Source of the DNA: Pyrinomonadaceae bacterium
GTDB lineage: Bacteria; Acidobacteriota; Blastocatellia; Pyrinomonadales; Pyrinomonadaceae
Reading direction: 5' to 3'
DNA: 5,826 nucleotides
Assembly (NCBI GenBank): GCA_013813825.1
Contig: JACCRA010000461.1
Coordinates: 1 to 5,826, forward strand
Position numbers and translations under genes: made by a program. The notes beneath the pieces were generated by a model that did no database searches, was not told the DNA's origin, and saw only the letters and a program-made list of their open reading frames with translations. Of the stretch, positions 1 to 4,968 are shown piece after piece; position 1 is the stretch's first letter, and the number at the start of each line of letters is the position of its first letter.

Positions 1-24
1 TTTAACTTTCAGGGAAAGCAGCAC

Positions 25-471
25 ATGAGTTTGAAACAAAAGATTGTCGCGGACATGACCGCCGCGATGAAGGCTAAAGAAGCGGAGCGCACTTCGACGC
101 TGCGGATGGTGAAGGCCGCCGTGATGAACCGCGAGATCGAGAAGGGCGGCGAGTTAAGCGAAGAAGAAATGACGAAGCTGCTGCAATCGCTCGTCAAGCA
201 GCGGCGCGATTCGGTCGAGCAGTACGAGAAGGCAGGCCGGGCCGAGTTGGCGGCGAAGGAGCAGGCCGAGATCGCGGTCATCGAAGGCTATCTGCCGCAG
301 GCCGCGACGCCGGAAGAGATCGGGCAGGCCGTCGCCGAAGCGATTGCTGAGATTGGCGCGCCCACAATGCGTGAAATGGGTGCAGTGATGCGTGCCGCGC
401 AGAGCAAGCTCGCCGGCCGCTCGTTCGACGGGCGCGCCGTGAGCGAACTTGTCAAAGCCAAACTCGCTTGA
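25..471 (+). CDS. yqeY: GatB/YqeY domain protein (YqeY-like)
   Basis: This is a complete 148-residue protein, the usual length for the stand-alone YqeY family, which resembles the C-terminal tRNA-binding tail domain of the GatB subunit of Asp/Glu-tRNA amidotransferase. It lacks the GatB catalytic domain, and its cellular role is not well defined. Family hallmarks are visible. An N-terminal helical part (about 1-90) has the run LRMVKAAVMNREIEKGG at 26-42, a Lys/Arg/Gln-rich helix around 51-70 (KLLQSLVKQRRDSVEQYEKA) and IEGYLPQ at 86-92. A smaller C-terminal helical part (about 95-148) ends in SFDGRAVSELVKAKL, where GR-A/D-x-x-x-V is typical. The ATG is preceded by AGGGA at 11-15 (9-nt spacing), a modest ribosome site. 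It sits 90 bp ahead of the glgC-like gene on the same strand, and its own promoter lies outside the window. The family assignment is firm; the function is not known from sequence. Confidence 0.93.
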   Translation: MSLKQKIVADMTAAMKAKEAERTSTLRMVKAAVMNREIEKGGELSEEEMTKLLQSLVKQRRDSVEQYEKAGRAELAAKEQAEIAVIEGYLPQAATPEEIGQAVAEAIAEIGAPTMREMGAVMRAAQSKLAGRSFDGRAVSELVKAKLA

Positions 472-515
472 CGCCGCCGCGGGCCGTCATCTTTCCGTGA
501 ACAAATAGCTCTATC

Positions 516-534
516 AATTTCGCGAGTCGAAATT
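516..534. promoter_or_regulatory. Perfect 7-bp dyad between yqeY and glgC
   Basis: AATTTCG (516-522) and CGAAATT (528-534) are exact inverted copies around a 5-bp spacer. They lie 27 bp upstream of the glgC ATG in an otherwise featureless 90-bp gap. No run of T follows, so it does not look like an intrinsic terminator. It could be an operator for a dimeric regulator or a small RNA hairpin near the translation start. I see no convincing -35/-10 pair in this gap, so which of these it is remains open. Confidence 0.35.
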
Positions 535-561
535 CAGGCGACACGGATAGGGGAGCAATTG

Positions 562-1854
562 ATGGCACGCAGCAAAGTTCTCGCGCTGATTCTGGCCGGC
601 GGCGAAGGCGGGCGACTTGAGGTGCTCACCGAGCAACGCGCTAAGCCGGCGATGCCTTTCGCGGGCGTCTATCGCCTGATCGACTTTTCGTTGAGCAACT
701 GTATGCACAGCGGGTTGTCCGACGTGTGGGTAGTGGAGCAGTATCAGCCGCATTCCCTGAATGAGCATCTCGCCAATGGGCGGCCGTGGGATTTGGATCG
801 CACATATGGCGGGCTGCAAGTGTTGCCGCCCTACGCCAGCCGGCAGGACGAAGGCGGGTTCGCCGCCGGCAACGCCGACGCCATCTATCGCCAGCGCACT
901 TTCATCCGCGACTTCGCGCCCGACCTGCTGCTCGTCCTCAGCGCCGATCACATTTACAAGCTGGACTTCCGCGACGTGATCGAACATCACCTCGAACTGA
1001 AGGCCGACGTGACGATGGTGACGACGAAAGCGCCGGGCGGAGACGCCAGCCGTTACGGAACAATCAAGGCCGGCCGAGGCGGGCGCGTCACCTTTTTCGA
1101 GTACAAGCCCGATGAGCCGCAAAGCGATCTGATCACGACGGAAGTCTTCGTTTACAATGCCGCCCGGTTGATGGACACGCTAGACAACCTTGCCGCCGGC
1201 GGAAAGCCAAAGAAGAAAGCTCGCGGCAAGTCGCCGAAAGGGGATCAGGGAAACGGCGACGCGCCGCTCAAGGATTTCGGCCACGAGTTGCTGCCGCAAT
1301 TCGTCAGCGACGGGCGCGCCTTCGAGTACCGCTTTGAAGGTTACTGGCGCGATGTCGGCACGGTTGAGAGCTACTGGCAGTCGCACATGGACTTGCTCGC
1401 GCCCGAACCGCCGCTCGCCCTCGACGATCCGCGGTGGCCGATCCTGACTTACGGCAATCAGAGCCTGCCGGCGCGCGTCGCGGCGGCGGCGCGCATTGAG
1501 AACAGTTTAATCTCGCCGGGCTGCATCGTCCGCGGTCACGTCTCGCGCTCCATCCTCGCGCCCGGCGTCGTCGTCGCGGAGGGTGCAACGGTGCGCGACT
1601 CGATCATTTTGCACAACACAGTTATCGAAGCAGAGGCCGTGATCGACTGCGCCGTGGTAGATGAAGGCGTCCATGTCGGCAAGCGAGCGAAGATTGGGGC
1701 CCCAGCGGAAAAGCCGAAGGGCAAGCCCCGCGCTCGGCGCTCGGCCGCCGCGCCGCCGCCCAAAATCGCCCTCATCGGGCGGAATCTGCAAATCAAAGCC
1801 GGCGCACACGTCGGGGACGACGCGCGCCTCAAGCCTAAAGACAATCGGCAGTAG
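562..1854 (+). CDS. glgC: Glucose-1-phosphate adenylyltransferase-like (ADP-glucose pyrophosphorylase)
   Basis: A 430-residue cytoplasmic enzyme expected to make ADP-glucose from ATP and glucose-1-phosphate, the first committed step of glycogen synthesis. The nucleotidyltransferase domain occupies about 1-280. It has the nucleotide-binding loop LAGGEGGRL (11-19) followed by RAKPAMPF (26-33), the IDFSLSNC block (40-47), GNADAIYR (103-110), the catalytic-type Asp in SADHIY (D129), EYKP (180-183) in the sugar-phosphate pocket region and FEGYWRDVGTVESYW (258-272). A left-handed beta-helix follows from about 295. ATG 562 is preferred over TTG 559 because GGGGAG (550-555) lies 6 nt upstream of it. 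Two unusual insertions stand out: a Lys/Gly-rich stretch at about 214-237, where GlgC normally passes directly to the DFG..L segment, and a Lys/Arg/Pro/Ala-rich stretch at about 379-402 inside the beta-helix. The loop reads GGEGGRL rather than the more usual GGxGSRL. A GlgD-like or related sugar nucleotidyltransferase role cannot be excluded. Confidence 0.88.
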   Translation: MARSKVLALILAGGEGGRLEVLTEQRAKPAMPFAGVYRLIDFSLSNCMHSGLSDVWVVEQYQPHSLNEHLANGRPWDLDRTYGGLQVLPPYASRQDEGGFAAGNADAIYRQRTFIRDFAPDLLLVLSADHIYKLDFRDVIEHHLELKADVTMVTTKAPGGDASRYGTIKAGRGGRVTFFEYKPDEPQSDLITTEVFVYNAARLMDTLDNLAAGGKPKKKARGKSPKGDQGNGDAPLKDFGHELLPQFVSDGRAFEYRFEGYWRDVGTVESYWQSHMDLLAPEPPLALDDPRWPILTYGNQSLPARVAAAARIENSLISPGCIVRGHVSRSILAPGVVVAEGATVRDSIILHNTVIEAEAVIDCAVVDEGVHVGKRAKIGAPAEKPKGKPRARRSAAAPPPKIALIGRNLQIKAGAHVGDDARLKPKDNRQ

Positions 1855-1977
1855 GCAGTAAGGCGGAAGGCAAGCGGCACAAGGCAGAGAGTTATAGCCC
1901 GAAAGCCGCAGGCTGGTTCTGCCTGCCTTGTGCCTCCTGACTTACTGCCCTCTGCTTCCCGCCTTCTGCTCACTGCT
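1847..1977. repeat. Two-armed degenerate heptanucleotide array with inverted symmetry
   Basis: The left arm holds GGC-headed units of about 7 bp starting at 1847, 1854, 1862, 1869, 1876 and 1883 (GGCAGTA, GGCAGTA, GGCGGAA, GGCAAGC, GGCACAA, GGCAGAG), with a single 1-nt phase slip. The right arm carries the same kind of unit on the opposite strand, with phase marks near 1925, 1932, 1939, 1947, 1954, 1961, 1968 and 1975. Two exact pairings join the arms: GGCACAAGGCAG (1876-1887) with 1923-1934, and GGCAGTAAG (1854-1862) with 1941-1949. The first unit contains the TAG stop of the glgC-like gene (1852-1854). No gene lies here. In RNA it would fold as a long imperfect hairpin, and TTTT occurs at 1977-1980, so weak terminator activity is possible. 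Confidence 0.75.
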
Positions 1978-1987
1978 TTTCGCCCGC

Positions 1988-2017
1988 TTGCCACCCGTCG
2001 AAGGCTTCCCGTATAAT
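1988..2017 (+). promoter_or_regulatory. Sigma70-type promoter for the rimP-nusA-infB operon
   Basis: TTGCCA (1988-1993) is followed after 18 bp by a consensus TATAAT (2012-2017). Transcription would begin near 2024, giving an untranslated leader of roughly 95 nt before rimP. The site lies just beyond the heptad array and 103 bp or more ahead of the rimP start. It is the best promoter match in the window. The start site is inferred from spacing. Confidence 0.75.
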
Positions 2018-2051
2018 TCTCCTCTTATTCGGAGCGCGGCTTTTACGTCCG

Positions 2052-2078
2052 GTGGGTTTCGCGCCCACTTTTTCTTTT
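2052..2078 (+). terminator. Leader terminator / attenuator upstream of rimP
   Basis: GTGGGT (2052-2057) pairs with GCCCAC (2063-2068), one G-U closing pair, around the loop TTCGC. It is followed at once by TTTTTCTTTT (2069-2078). This is a classic intrinsic terminator shape, yet it lies between the operon promoter and the rimP start, with no gene between promoter and hairpin, so it would act as an attenuator. GCGCG at 2034-2038 could pair with CGCGC at 2060-2064, disrupting the terminator stem, which makes it a possible but weak antiterminator. Terminators in the leader of rimP-nusA operons are known in other bacteria, including NusA-dependent autoregulation in Bacillus subtilis. The same logic here is inference. 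Confidence 0.7.
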
Positions 2079-2082
2079 GCGC

Positions 2083-2089
2083 GGAAGGG
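2083..2089 (+). promoter_or_regulatory. Candidate ribosome-binding site for an alternative rimP start
   Basis: GGAAGGG sits 6 nt ahead of an in-frame TTG at 2096 and 30 nt ahead of GTG 2120. It lies 5 nt after the U-tract of the leader terminator. Its good spacing to TTG 2096 is the main argument that rimP may start there, giving 184 residues. Confidence 0.45.
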
Positions 2090-2119
2090 CAATTTTTGAC
2101 ATTCGGGGGGCGGGCGCAA

Positions 2120-2650
2120 GTGGAAGCGGCGGCAATCGGAGAGCGGATCAGGGAGATCGTCGGGCGGGCGGCCGACGAGTACGGCGTCGAACTCGTTCAC
2201 GCGGAAGTGGCGGGCACCGGGCGACAGACGACGGTTCGAATCTTCATCGATAAGCCGGGAGGCGTTACGCACGCGGACTGCTCGAATATGAGCCGCCACG
2301 TCGGCACGGTGCTCGACGTGGAAGACTTTATCAATTCGGCCTATACGTTGGAAGTCTCCTCCCCCGGCCTCGAGCGCGGCCTGTACCAGCGCGGTGACTA
2401 TGAACGCTTCGCCGGCAGTCTCGCGAAATTGAAGACGCGCGACGCCATTAACGGCCAGCGTAACTTTCGCGGGCGCATCCTGAGGGTGGAAGGCGAGGAA
2501 GTGATTTTTGAAGACAAGGTGAGCGGACAAGTCAGAATCCCGCTCGCGGGCATCGCGAAAGCGAATCTTGAAATTGACGTGGAAGAAGAATTTCGGCTCG
2601 CCGCCGAGCGAGAGAAAGCCGCTAACAAAGGCGGCGCGACAACTGAATAA
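2120..2650 (+). CDS. rimP: Ribosome maturation factor RimP
   Basis: A 176-residue protein, slightly longer than the usual ~150, that assists 30S subunit assembly in the cytoplasm. The N-terminal alpha/beta domain (about 8-85) shows YGVELVHAEV (21-30), the strand TTVRIFIDKPGGVTHADC (37-54), the VLDVEDFI block (64-71) and the signature LEVSSPGLERGL (77-88), where the usual Pro near the end is Gly. The C-terminal SH3-like barrel (about 95-155) ends in IAKANLEIDVEEEF, followed by a 16-20 residue charged tail. Open reading continues upstream to 1928, but that part lies in the repeat array, promoter and leader and reads as low-quality protein. GTG 2120 is preceded only by a G-rich stretch (2105-2113). 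TTG 2096 has a better site, GGAAGGG at 2083-2089 with 6-nt spacing, and would add eight residues. Either start keeps the whole family domain. It is first gene of the operon with nusA and infB. Confidence 0.93.
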   Translation: MEAAAIGERIREIVGRAADEYGVELVHAEVAGTGRQTTVRIFIDKPGGVTHADCSNMSRHVGTVLDVEDFINSAYTLEVSSPGLERGLYQRGDYERFAGSLAKLKTRDAINGQRNFRGRILRVEGEEVIFEDKVSGQVRIPLAGIAKANLEIDVEEEFRLAAEREKAANKGGATTE

Positions 2651-2660
2651 CAACTGAATA
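2639..2660 (+). repeat. 11-bp exact tandem duplication spanning the rimP stop
   Basis: ACAACTGAATA occurs at 2639-2649 and again, directly adjacent, at 2650-2660. The first copy encodes the last residues of RimP and most of its TAA stop; the second is untranslated. It looks like a recent slippage-type duplication of the gene's end. Confidence 0.8.
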
Positions 2661-2666
2661 GCTGAA

Positions 2667-2741
2667 AGGTCAGCCGTCGGCAACGTGGGAATTTAAAATT
2701 CCAAATTTAACATTCTTACTGACCTCTGACCTCTGACCTCT
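2667..2741. repeat. rimP-nusA spacer: heptamer array with inverted copy and AT-rich palindrome
   Basis: CTGACCT is repeated exactly three times in tandem (2719-2725, 2726-2732, 2733-2739), ending 9 nt before the nusA ATG. An inverted copy AGGTCAG lies at 2667-2673. Between them is the palindrome GGAATTTAAAATTCC (2688-2702) in a strikingly AT-rich stretch of an otherwise GC-rich window. The outer copies could pair, with the palindrome as an inner stem. The unit length matches the heptad periodicity after glgC, but the unit sequence differs. No -35/-10 pair or Shine-Dalgarno is visible. Confidence 0.7.
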
Positions 2742-2748
2742 AAAATTT

Positions 2749-4773
2749 ATGAGCGCATCTATCGGCCAAAGTATTGACGCATTGTGCAAGGAGCACGGCA
2801 TTGACCGCGACCTCGTTATTGAGGCGATGAAAGAGGCCGTGCGCGCGGCGGCGCGCAAGCAGTTCAAATCCGGCGAAGAGATTTACGTCGAGTGGAGTTC
2901 GGAGACGGGGATCGAGTTGTTCGCGTCGAAGGTCGTGGTCGAGGACGTGGAGAACCCGGCGAAGGAATTGTCGCTCGCCGAGGCGCGCGAGATGGCCGGC
3001 GACGAGGTGGATGTCGGTGACGAACTGCAACTGCCCCTGCCGATGGAAGAGATGGGACGCATCGCCGCACAGACGGCCAAACAGATTCTTTTTCAGAAGG
3101 TGCGCGACGCCGTGCGCGCCAACGTCTATGAGCAATACGTCGATAAGATCGGCGATCTGGTCAACGGCTACGTGAAGCGTTTCGAGCGCGGCGACATCAT
3201 CGTCGATCTCGGCACGGTTGAGTCGATTCTGTCGCGCAAAGAGCAGTCGCGTGGCGAGCAGTGGGGACAAGGCGAGCGCATCCGCGTCGTGATTCACGAT
3301 GTGGCGAAAGAGGCGAAGGGGCCGCAGGTTGAAGTCTCGCGCTCGTCGCCGGAACTTTTGAAGCGGCTGTTCGAGATGGAAGTGCCAGAGATTTACGACG
3401 AGACCGTGGTTATCAAATCCGCCGTGCGCGAGCCGGGCGAACGCGCGAAGATCGCGGTGACGTCCAACGAGCGCGATGTCGATCCGGTCGGCGCGTGCGT
3501 CGGCATGAAAGGCTCGCGCGTGCAGGCGATCATTCGCGAGTTGCGCGGTGAGAAGATCGACATCATTGAGTGGTCGGATGAGCCGTCGGTATTCGCCGCT
3601 AACGCCCTCTCACCCGCGAAGGTCAACCAAGTTCGAATTACCGACATCGACCGGCGGCAGATGGAAGTGATCGTCAACGAGGATCAACTCTCGCTCGCCA
3701 TCGGCAAGCGCGGGCAGAATGTACGGCTGGCGACGAAACTTGTCGGCTGGAACATCGACATTCGCAGCGAGGACGAGATCAAACGCGAGGTGGCAGAGCA
3801 GATGGGCGCGCTGATCGCTTCGGGCGGTGCCGTGCCGCTAACCGCGCTCGAAGGCGTGACGGCCGCAACGACCGCCGCGTTGGCCGAGCACGGTATTGAG
3901 GACATTGACACGCTGGCCGCCACCTCGCTTGATGATCTGGTCGAATACCTCGACACCTCGCTCGACGAGGCCGAGGCGATGATCGCGTCGGCGCAGCGCG
4001 TCGTGGCAGCGCGCGACAAGAGCAAGCAGGCGGATGGCGAGGAAGCCGGGGCAGTTGAGGACGGGGCGGCTGAAAGTGAGGCGGTGGGCGACGACGCGGC
4101 AGCGACGGAAGAGACACCCACTGAAGAAAGCGTGGTATCTGCCGAATCTGTCGAGCCGGCGGCGGCGGCGGTCGCCGATGCCGTAGAAATGGCGGGCGAC
4201 GAGGCCGCGAACGAAGAGAGCGGCGAGGCGGCAGTAGGAAAATTGCGGATGACTGATGAAGGCGGCGCTCTTGAGCAACATGCGTTTTCCGCCGAGTATG
4301 ATGCGGAAGCCCCGGCCCACGAGGTCGAGCCGAACGAGTCGATGACCGCCGCCGGCTACGACGAGGCGGTCGAAGGGCGCGCACGGTTTTTGGCGGAGCC
4401 GACGGTGCTGGCCCAAGAACCCGCCGATCCGGTCGCGTTGACGGAGGCCGAGCCGTTAGCCGCCGACGAGCTGGTGTTGCAGGAGTCAGGCCGTGATTTG
4501 CGGCCCGATACGCTCACGCCGTCGCCGGAGATGACCTCGACCGATGCGGCCATGCTCGCCGACGAGATGGCAGTGGATGATGAAGATGAGGGCGGCGCTC
4601 CCGTCGAGGACGACGATTCCGTAACGCCGCTGGTCAGTGCGTCGAAAGCGTCCACGCCTGAAGTGCAAGTTTCGTCCGCTCCCGCGCCGGAGTATCGGAT
4701 TGAAACAAATGATGAGAACGCTGCTGGCAGCGATGAGAAGCGTGAAGACGATGCTTCCGGCAGTGAACTGTAA
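2749..4773 (+). CDS. nusA: Transcription termination/antitermination factor NusA with long acidic C-terminal tail
   Basis: A 674-residue protein that binds RNA polymerase and nascent RNA, controlling pausing, termination and antitermination. In order: the RNAP-binding N-terminal domain (about 1-130); an S1 domain (about 135-200, beginning GDLVNGYVKRFERGDIIVDLG); KH1 (about 228-275) with the GMKG loop at 252-255; KH2 (about 300-345) with GKRG at 319-322 followed by QNVRLATKLVGWNIDI; and one helix-hairpin-helix/SAM-like acidic repeat (about 362-416). Residues 421-674 form a low-complexity tail rich in Ala, Glu, Asp, Ser and Thr; by hand count about 69 of 254 residues are acidic and 13 are Lys/Arg. 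E. coli NusA is 495 residues with two acidic repeats and Bacillus-type NusA is shorter, so this tail is unusual. ATG 2749 fits the family N-terminus, yet the preceding bases are pyrimidine-rich heptamers with no Shine-Dalgarno, so translation may be leader-independent or coupled to rimP. It is second gene of the operon. Confidence 0.97.
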   Translation: MSASIGQSIDALCKEHGIDRDLVIEAMKEAVRAAARKQFKSGEEIYVEWSSETGIELFASKVVVEDVENPAKELSLAEAREMAGDEVDVGDELQLPLPMEEMGRIAAQTAKQILFQKVRDAVRANVYEQYVDKIGDLVNGYVKRFERGDIIVDLGTVESILSRKEQSRGEQWGQGERIRVVIHDVAKEAKGPQVEVSRSSPELLKRLFEMEVPEIYDETVVIKSAVREPGERAKIAVTSNERDVDPVGACVGMKGSRVQAIIRELRGEKIDIIEWSDEPSVFAANALSPAKVNQVRITDIDRRQMEVIVNEDQLSLAIGKRGQNVRLATKLVGWNIDIRSEDEIKREVAEQMGALIASGGAVPLTALEGVTAATTAALAEHGIEDIDTLAATSLDDLVEYLDTSLDEAEAMIASAQRVVAARDKSKQADGEEAGAVEDGAAESEAVGDDAAATEETPTEESVVSAESVEPAAAAVADAVEMAGDEAANEESGEAAVGKLRMTDEGGALEQHAFSAEYDAEAPAHEVEPNESMTAAGYDEAVEGRARFLAEPTVLAQEPADPVALTEAEPLAADELVLQESGRDLRPDTLTPSPEMTSTDAAMLADEMAVDDEDEGGAPVEDDDSVTPLVSASKASTPEVQVSSAPAPEYRIETNDENAAGSDEKREDDASGSEL

Positions 4774-4781
4774 CCGCGGGT

Positions 4782-4830
4782 GGTGGTGGCCGCGTGTCGT
4801 CCCGGAAAAGGACGGCGCGCGGTCGTCCCC
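4782..4830 (+). ncRNA. Strong 49-nt stem-loop between nusA and infB (cis RNA element)
   Basis: The bases 4782-4802 pair with 4810-4830 in 20 of 21 positions (15 Watson-Crick, 5 G-U, one mismatch at 4784/4828) around the 7-nt loop CGGAAAA (4803-4809). Eighteen consecutive pairs run from 4785 to 4802. The stem begins 8 nt after the nusA stop. No T-run follows, so it is not a normal intrinsic terminator. Candidate roles are a double-strand RNase processing site that separates nusA and infB messages, 3'-end protection of nusA mRNA, or a pause site. It is not expected to be a separate gene. Confidence 0.6.
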
Positions 4831-4859
4831 CGGCTCGCCTTAGTCCATTCCCACGACGG

Positions 4860-4878
4860 TCAATCACTCGACGATTGA
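4860..4878 (+). other. Small stem-loop in the nusA-infB spacer
   Basis: TCAATC (4860-4865) pairs perfectly with GATTGA (4873-4878) around the 7-nt loop ACTCGAC. With six pairs, four of them A-U, it is weak alone and could occur by chance, but it lies between two stronger stems in the same short spacer. Confidence 0.3.
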
Positions 4879-4934
4879 GCAGCGCGGCTTGAGGGGACGG
4901 GAGGCGAAAACCTTTTCTATCTTAAGGCAGCGCG

Positions 4935-4959
4935 CGACGCCGTTTTACTTGAAGCGTCG
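4935..4959 (+). promoter_or_regulatory. Stem-loop immediately upstream of the infB ribosome-binding site
   Basis: CGACGC (4935-4940) pairs with GCGTCG (4954-4959) around a 13-nt U-rich loop, ending 3 nt before the AAGGAG of infB. It would leave the site itself free, so it could serve as a stand-by or protein-binding structure rather than directly block it. Six base pairs in GC-rich DNA is modest evidence. Confidence 0.35.
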
Positions 4960-4962
4960 AAG

Positions 4963-4968
4963 AAGGAG
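4963..4968 (+). promoter_or_regulatory. infB ribosome-binding site
   Basis: AAGGAG is a near-consensus Shine-Dalgarno, but only 3 nt separate it from ATG 4972, shorter than the usual 5-9. It still fixes the infB start, because the IF2 N-terminal domain begins a few residues after this ATG. The GTG at 4968 is out of frame. Confidence 0.75.

Noticed and set aside
514..1122. 202-codon minus-strand frame opposite the glgC-like gene
   Set aside because: No family features; the + strand carries intact nucleotidyltransferase motifs throughout.
1847..1977. CRISPR array
   Set aside because: Units are 7 bp, degenerate and without spacers; no cas genes nearby.
1928..2119. 64-codon upstream extension of the rimP reading frame (TTG start at 1928)
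   Set aside because: It lies across the heptad array, the promoter and the attenuator, has a Cys/Phe/Pro-rich composition unlike RimP, and the RimP family domain begins only after 2120.
1855..2119. tRNA gene before rimP (as metY in enterobacteria)
   Set aside because: No cloverleaf-like arms, T-loop GTTCRA or CCA-end context was found in either strand of this gap.
1970..2683. 237-codon reading frame on the minus strand opposite rimP
   Set aside because: It mirrors rimP codons in a GC-rich gene, shows no recognisable domain and covers the promoter and leader. The strand is contradicted by a clear RimP on +.
2700..2720. Promoter in the AT-rich stretch before nusA
   Set aside because: A TAACAT-like -10 is possible, but no -35 is found at the right distance; AT-richness is explained by the palindrome.
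3684..4416. Several long minus-strand frames (up to 201 codons) opposite the nusA tail
   Set aside because: Ser/Ala/Arg-rich translations are what GC-rich acidic low-complexity coding DNA gives on the other strand. None shows a domain or ribosome site.
4782..4830. Intrinsic terminator after nusA
   Set aside because: The stem is strong, but CGGCTCGCC follows instead of a T-run, and infB continues in the same direction.
4780..4884. Short GTG-started frame after nusA as a ylxR remnant
   Set aside because: About 35 codons, no Cys-rich or GRGAY-like YlxR motif, and the bases are better explained by the strong RNA stem.
4889..4923. Internal promoter for infB (TTGAGG ... TATCTT)
   Set aside because: Spacer of 23 bp is too long for a sigma70 promoter, and both boxes are imperfect.
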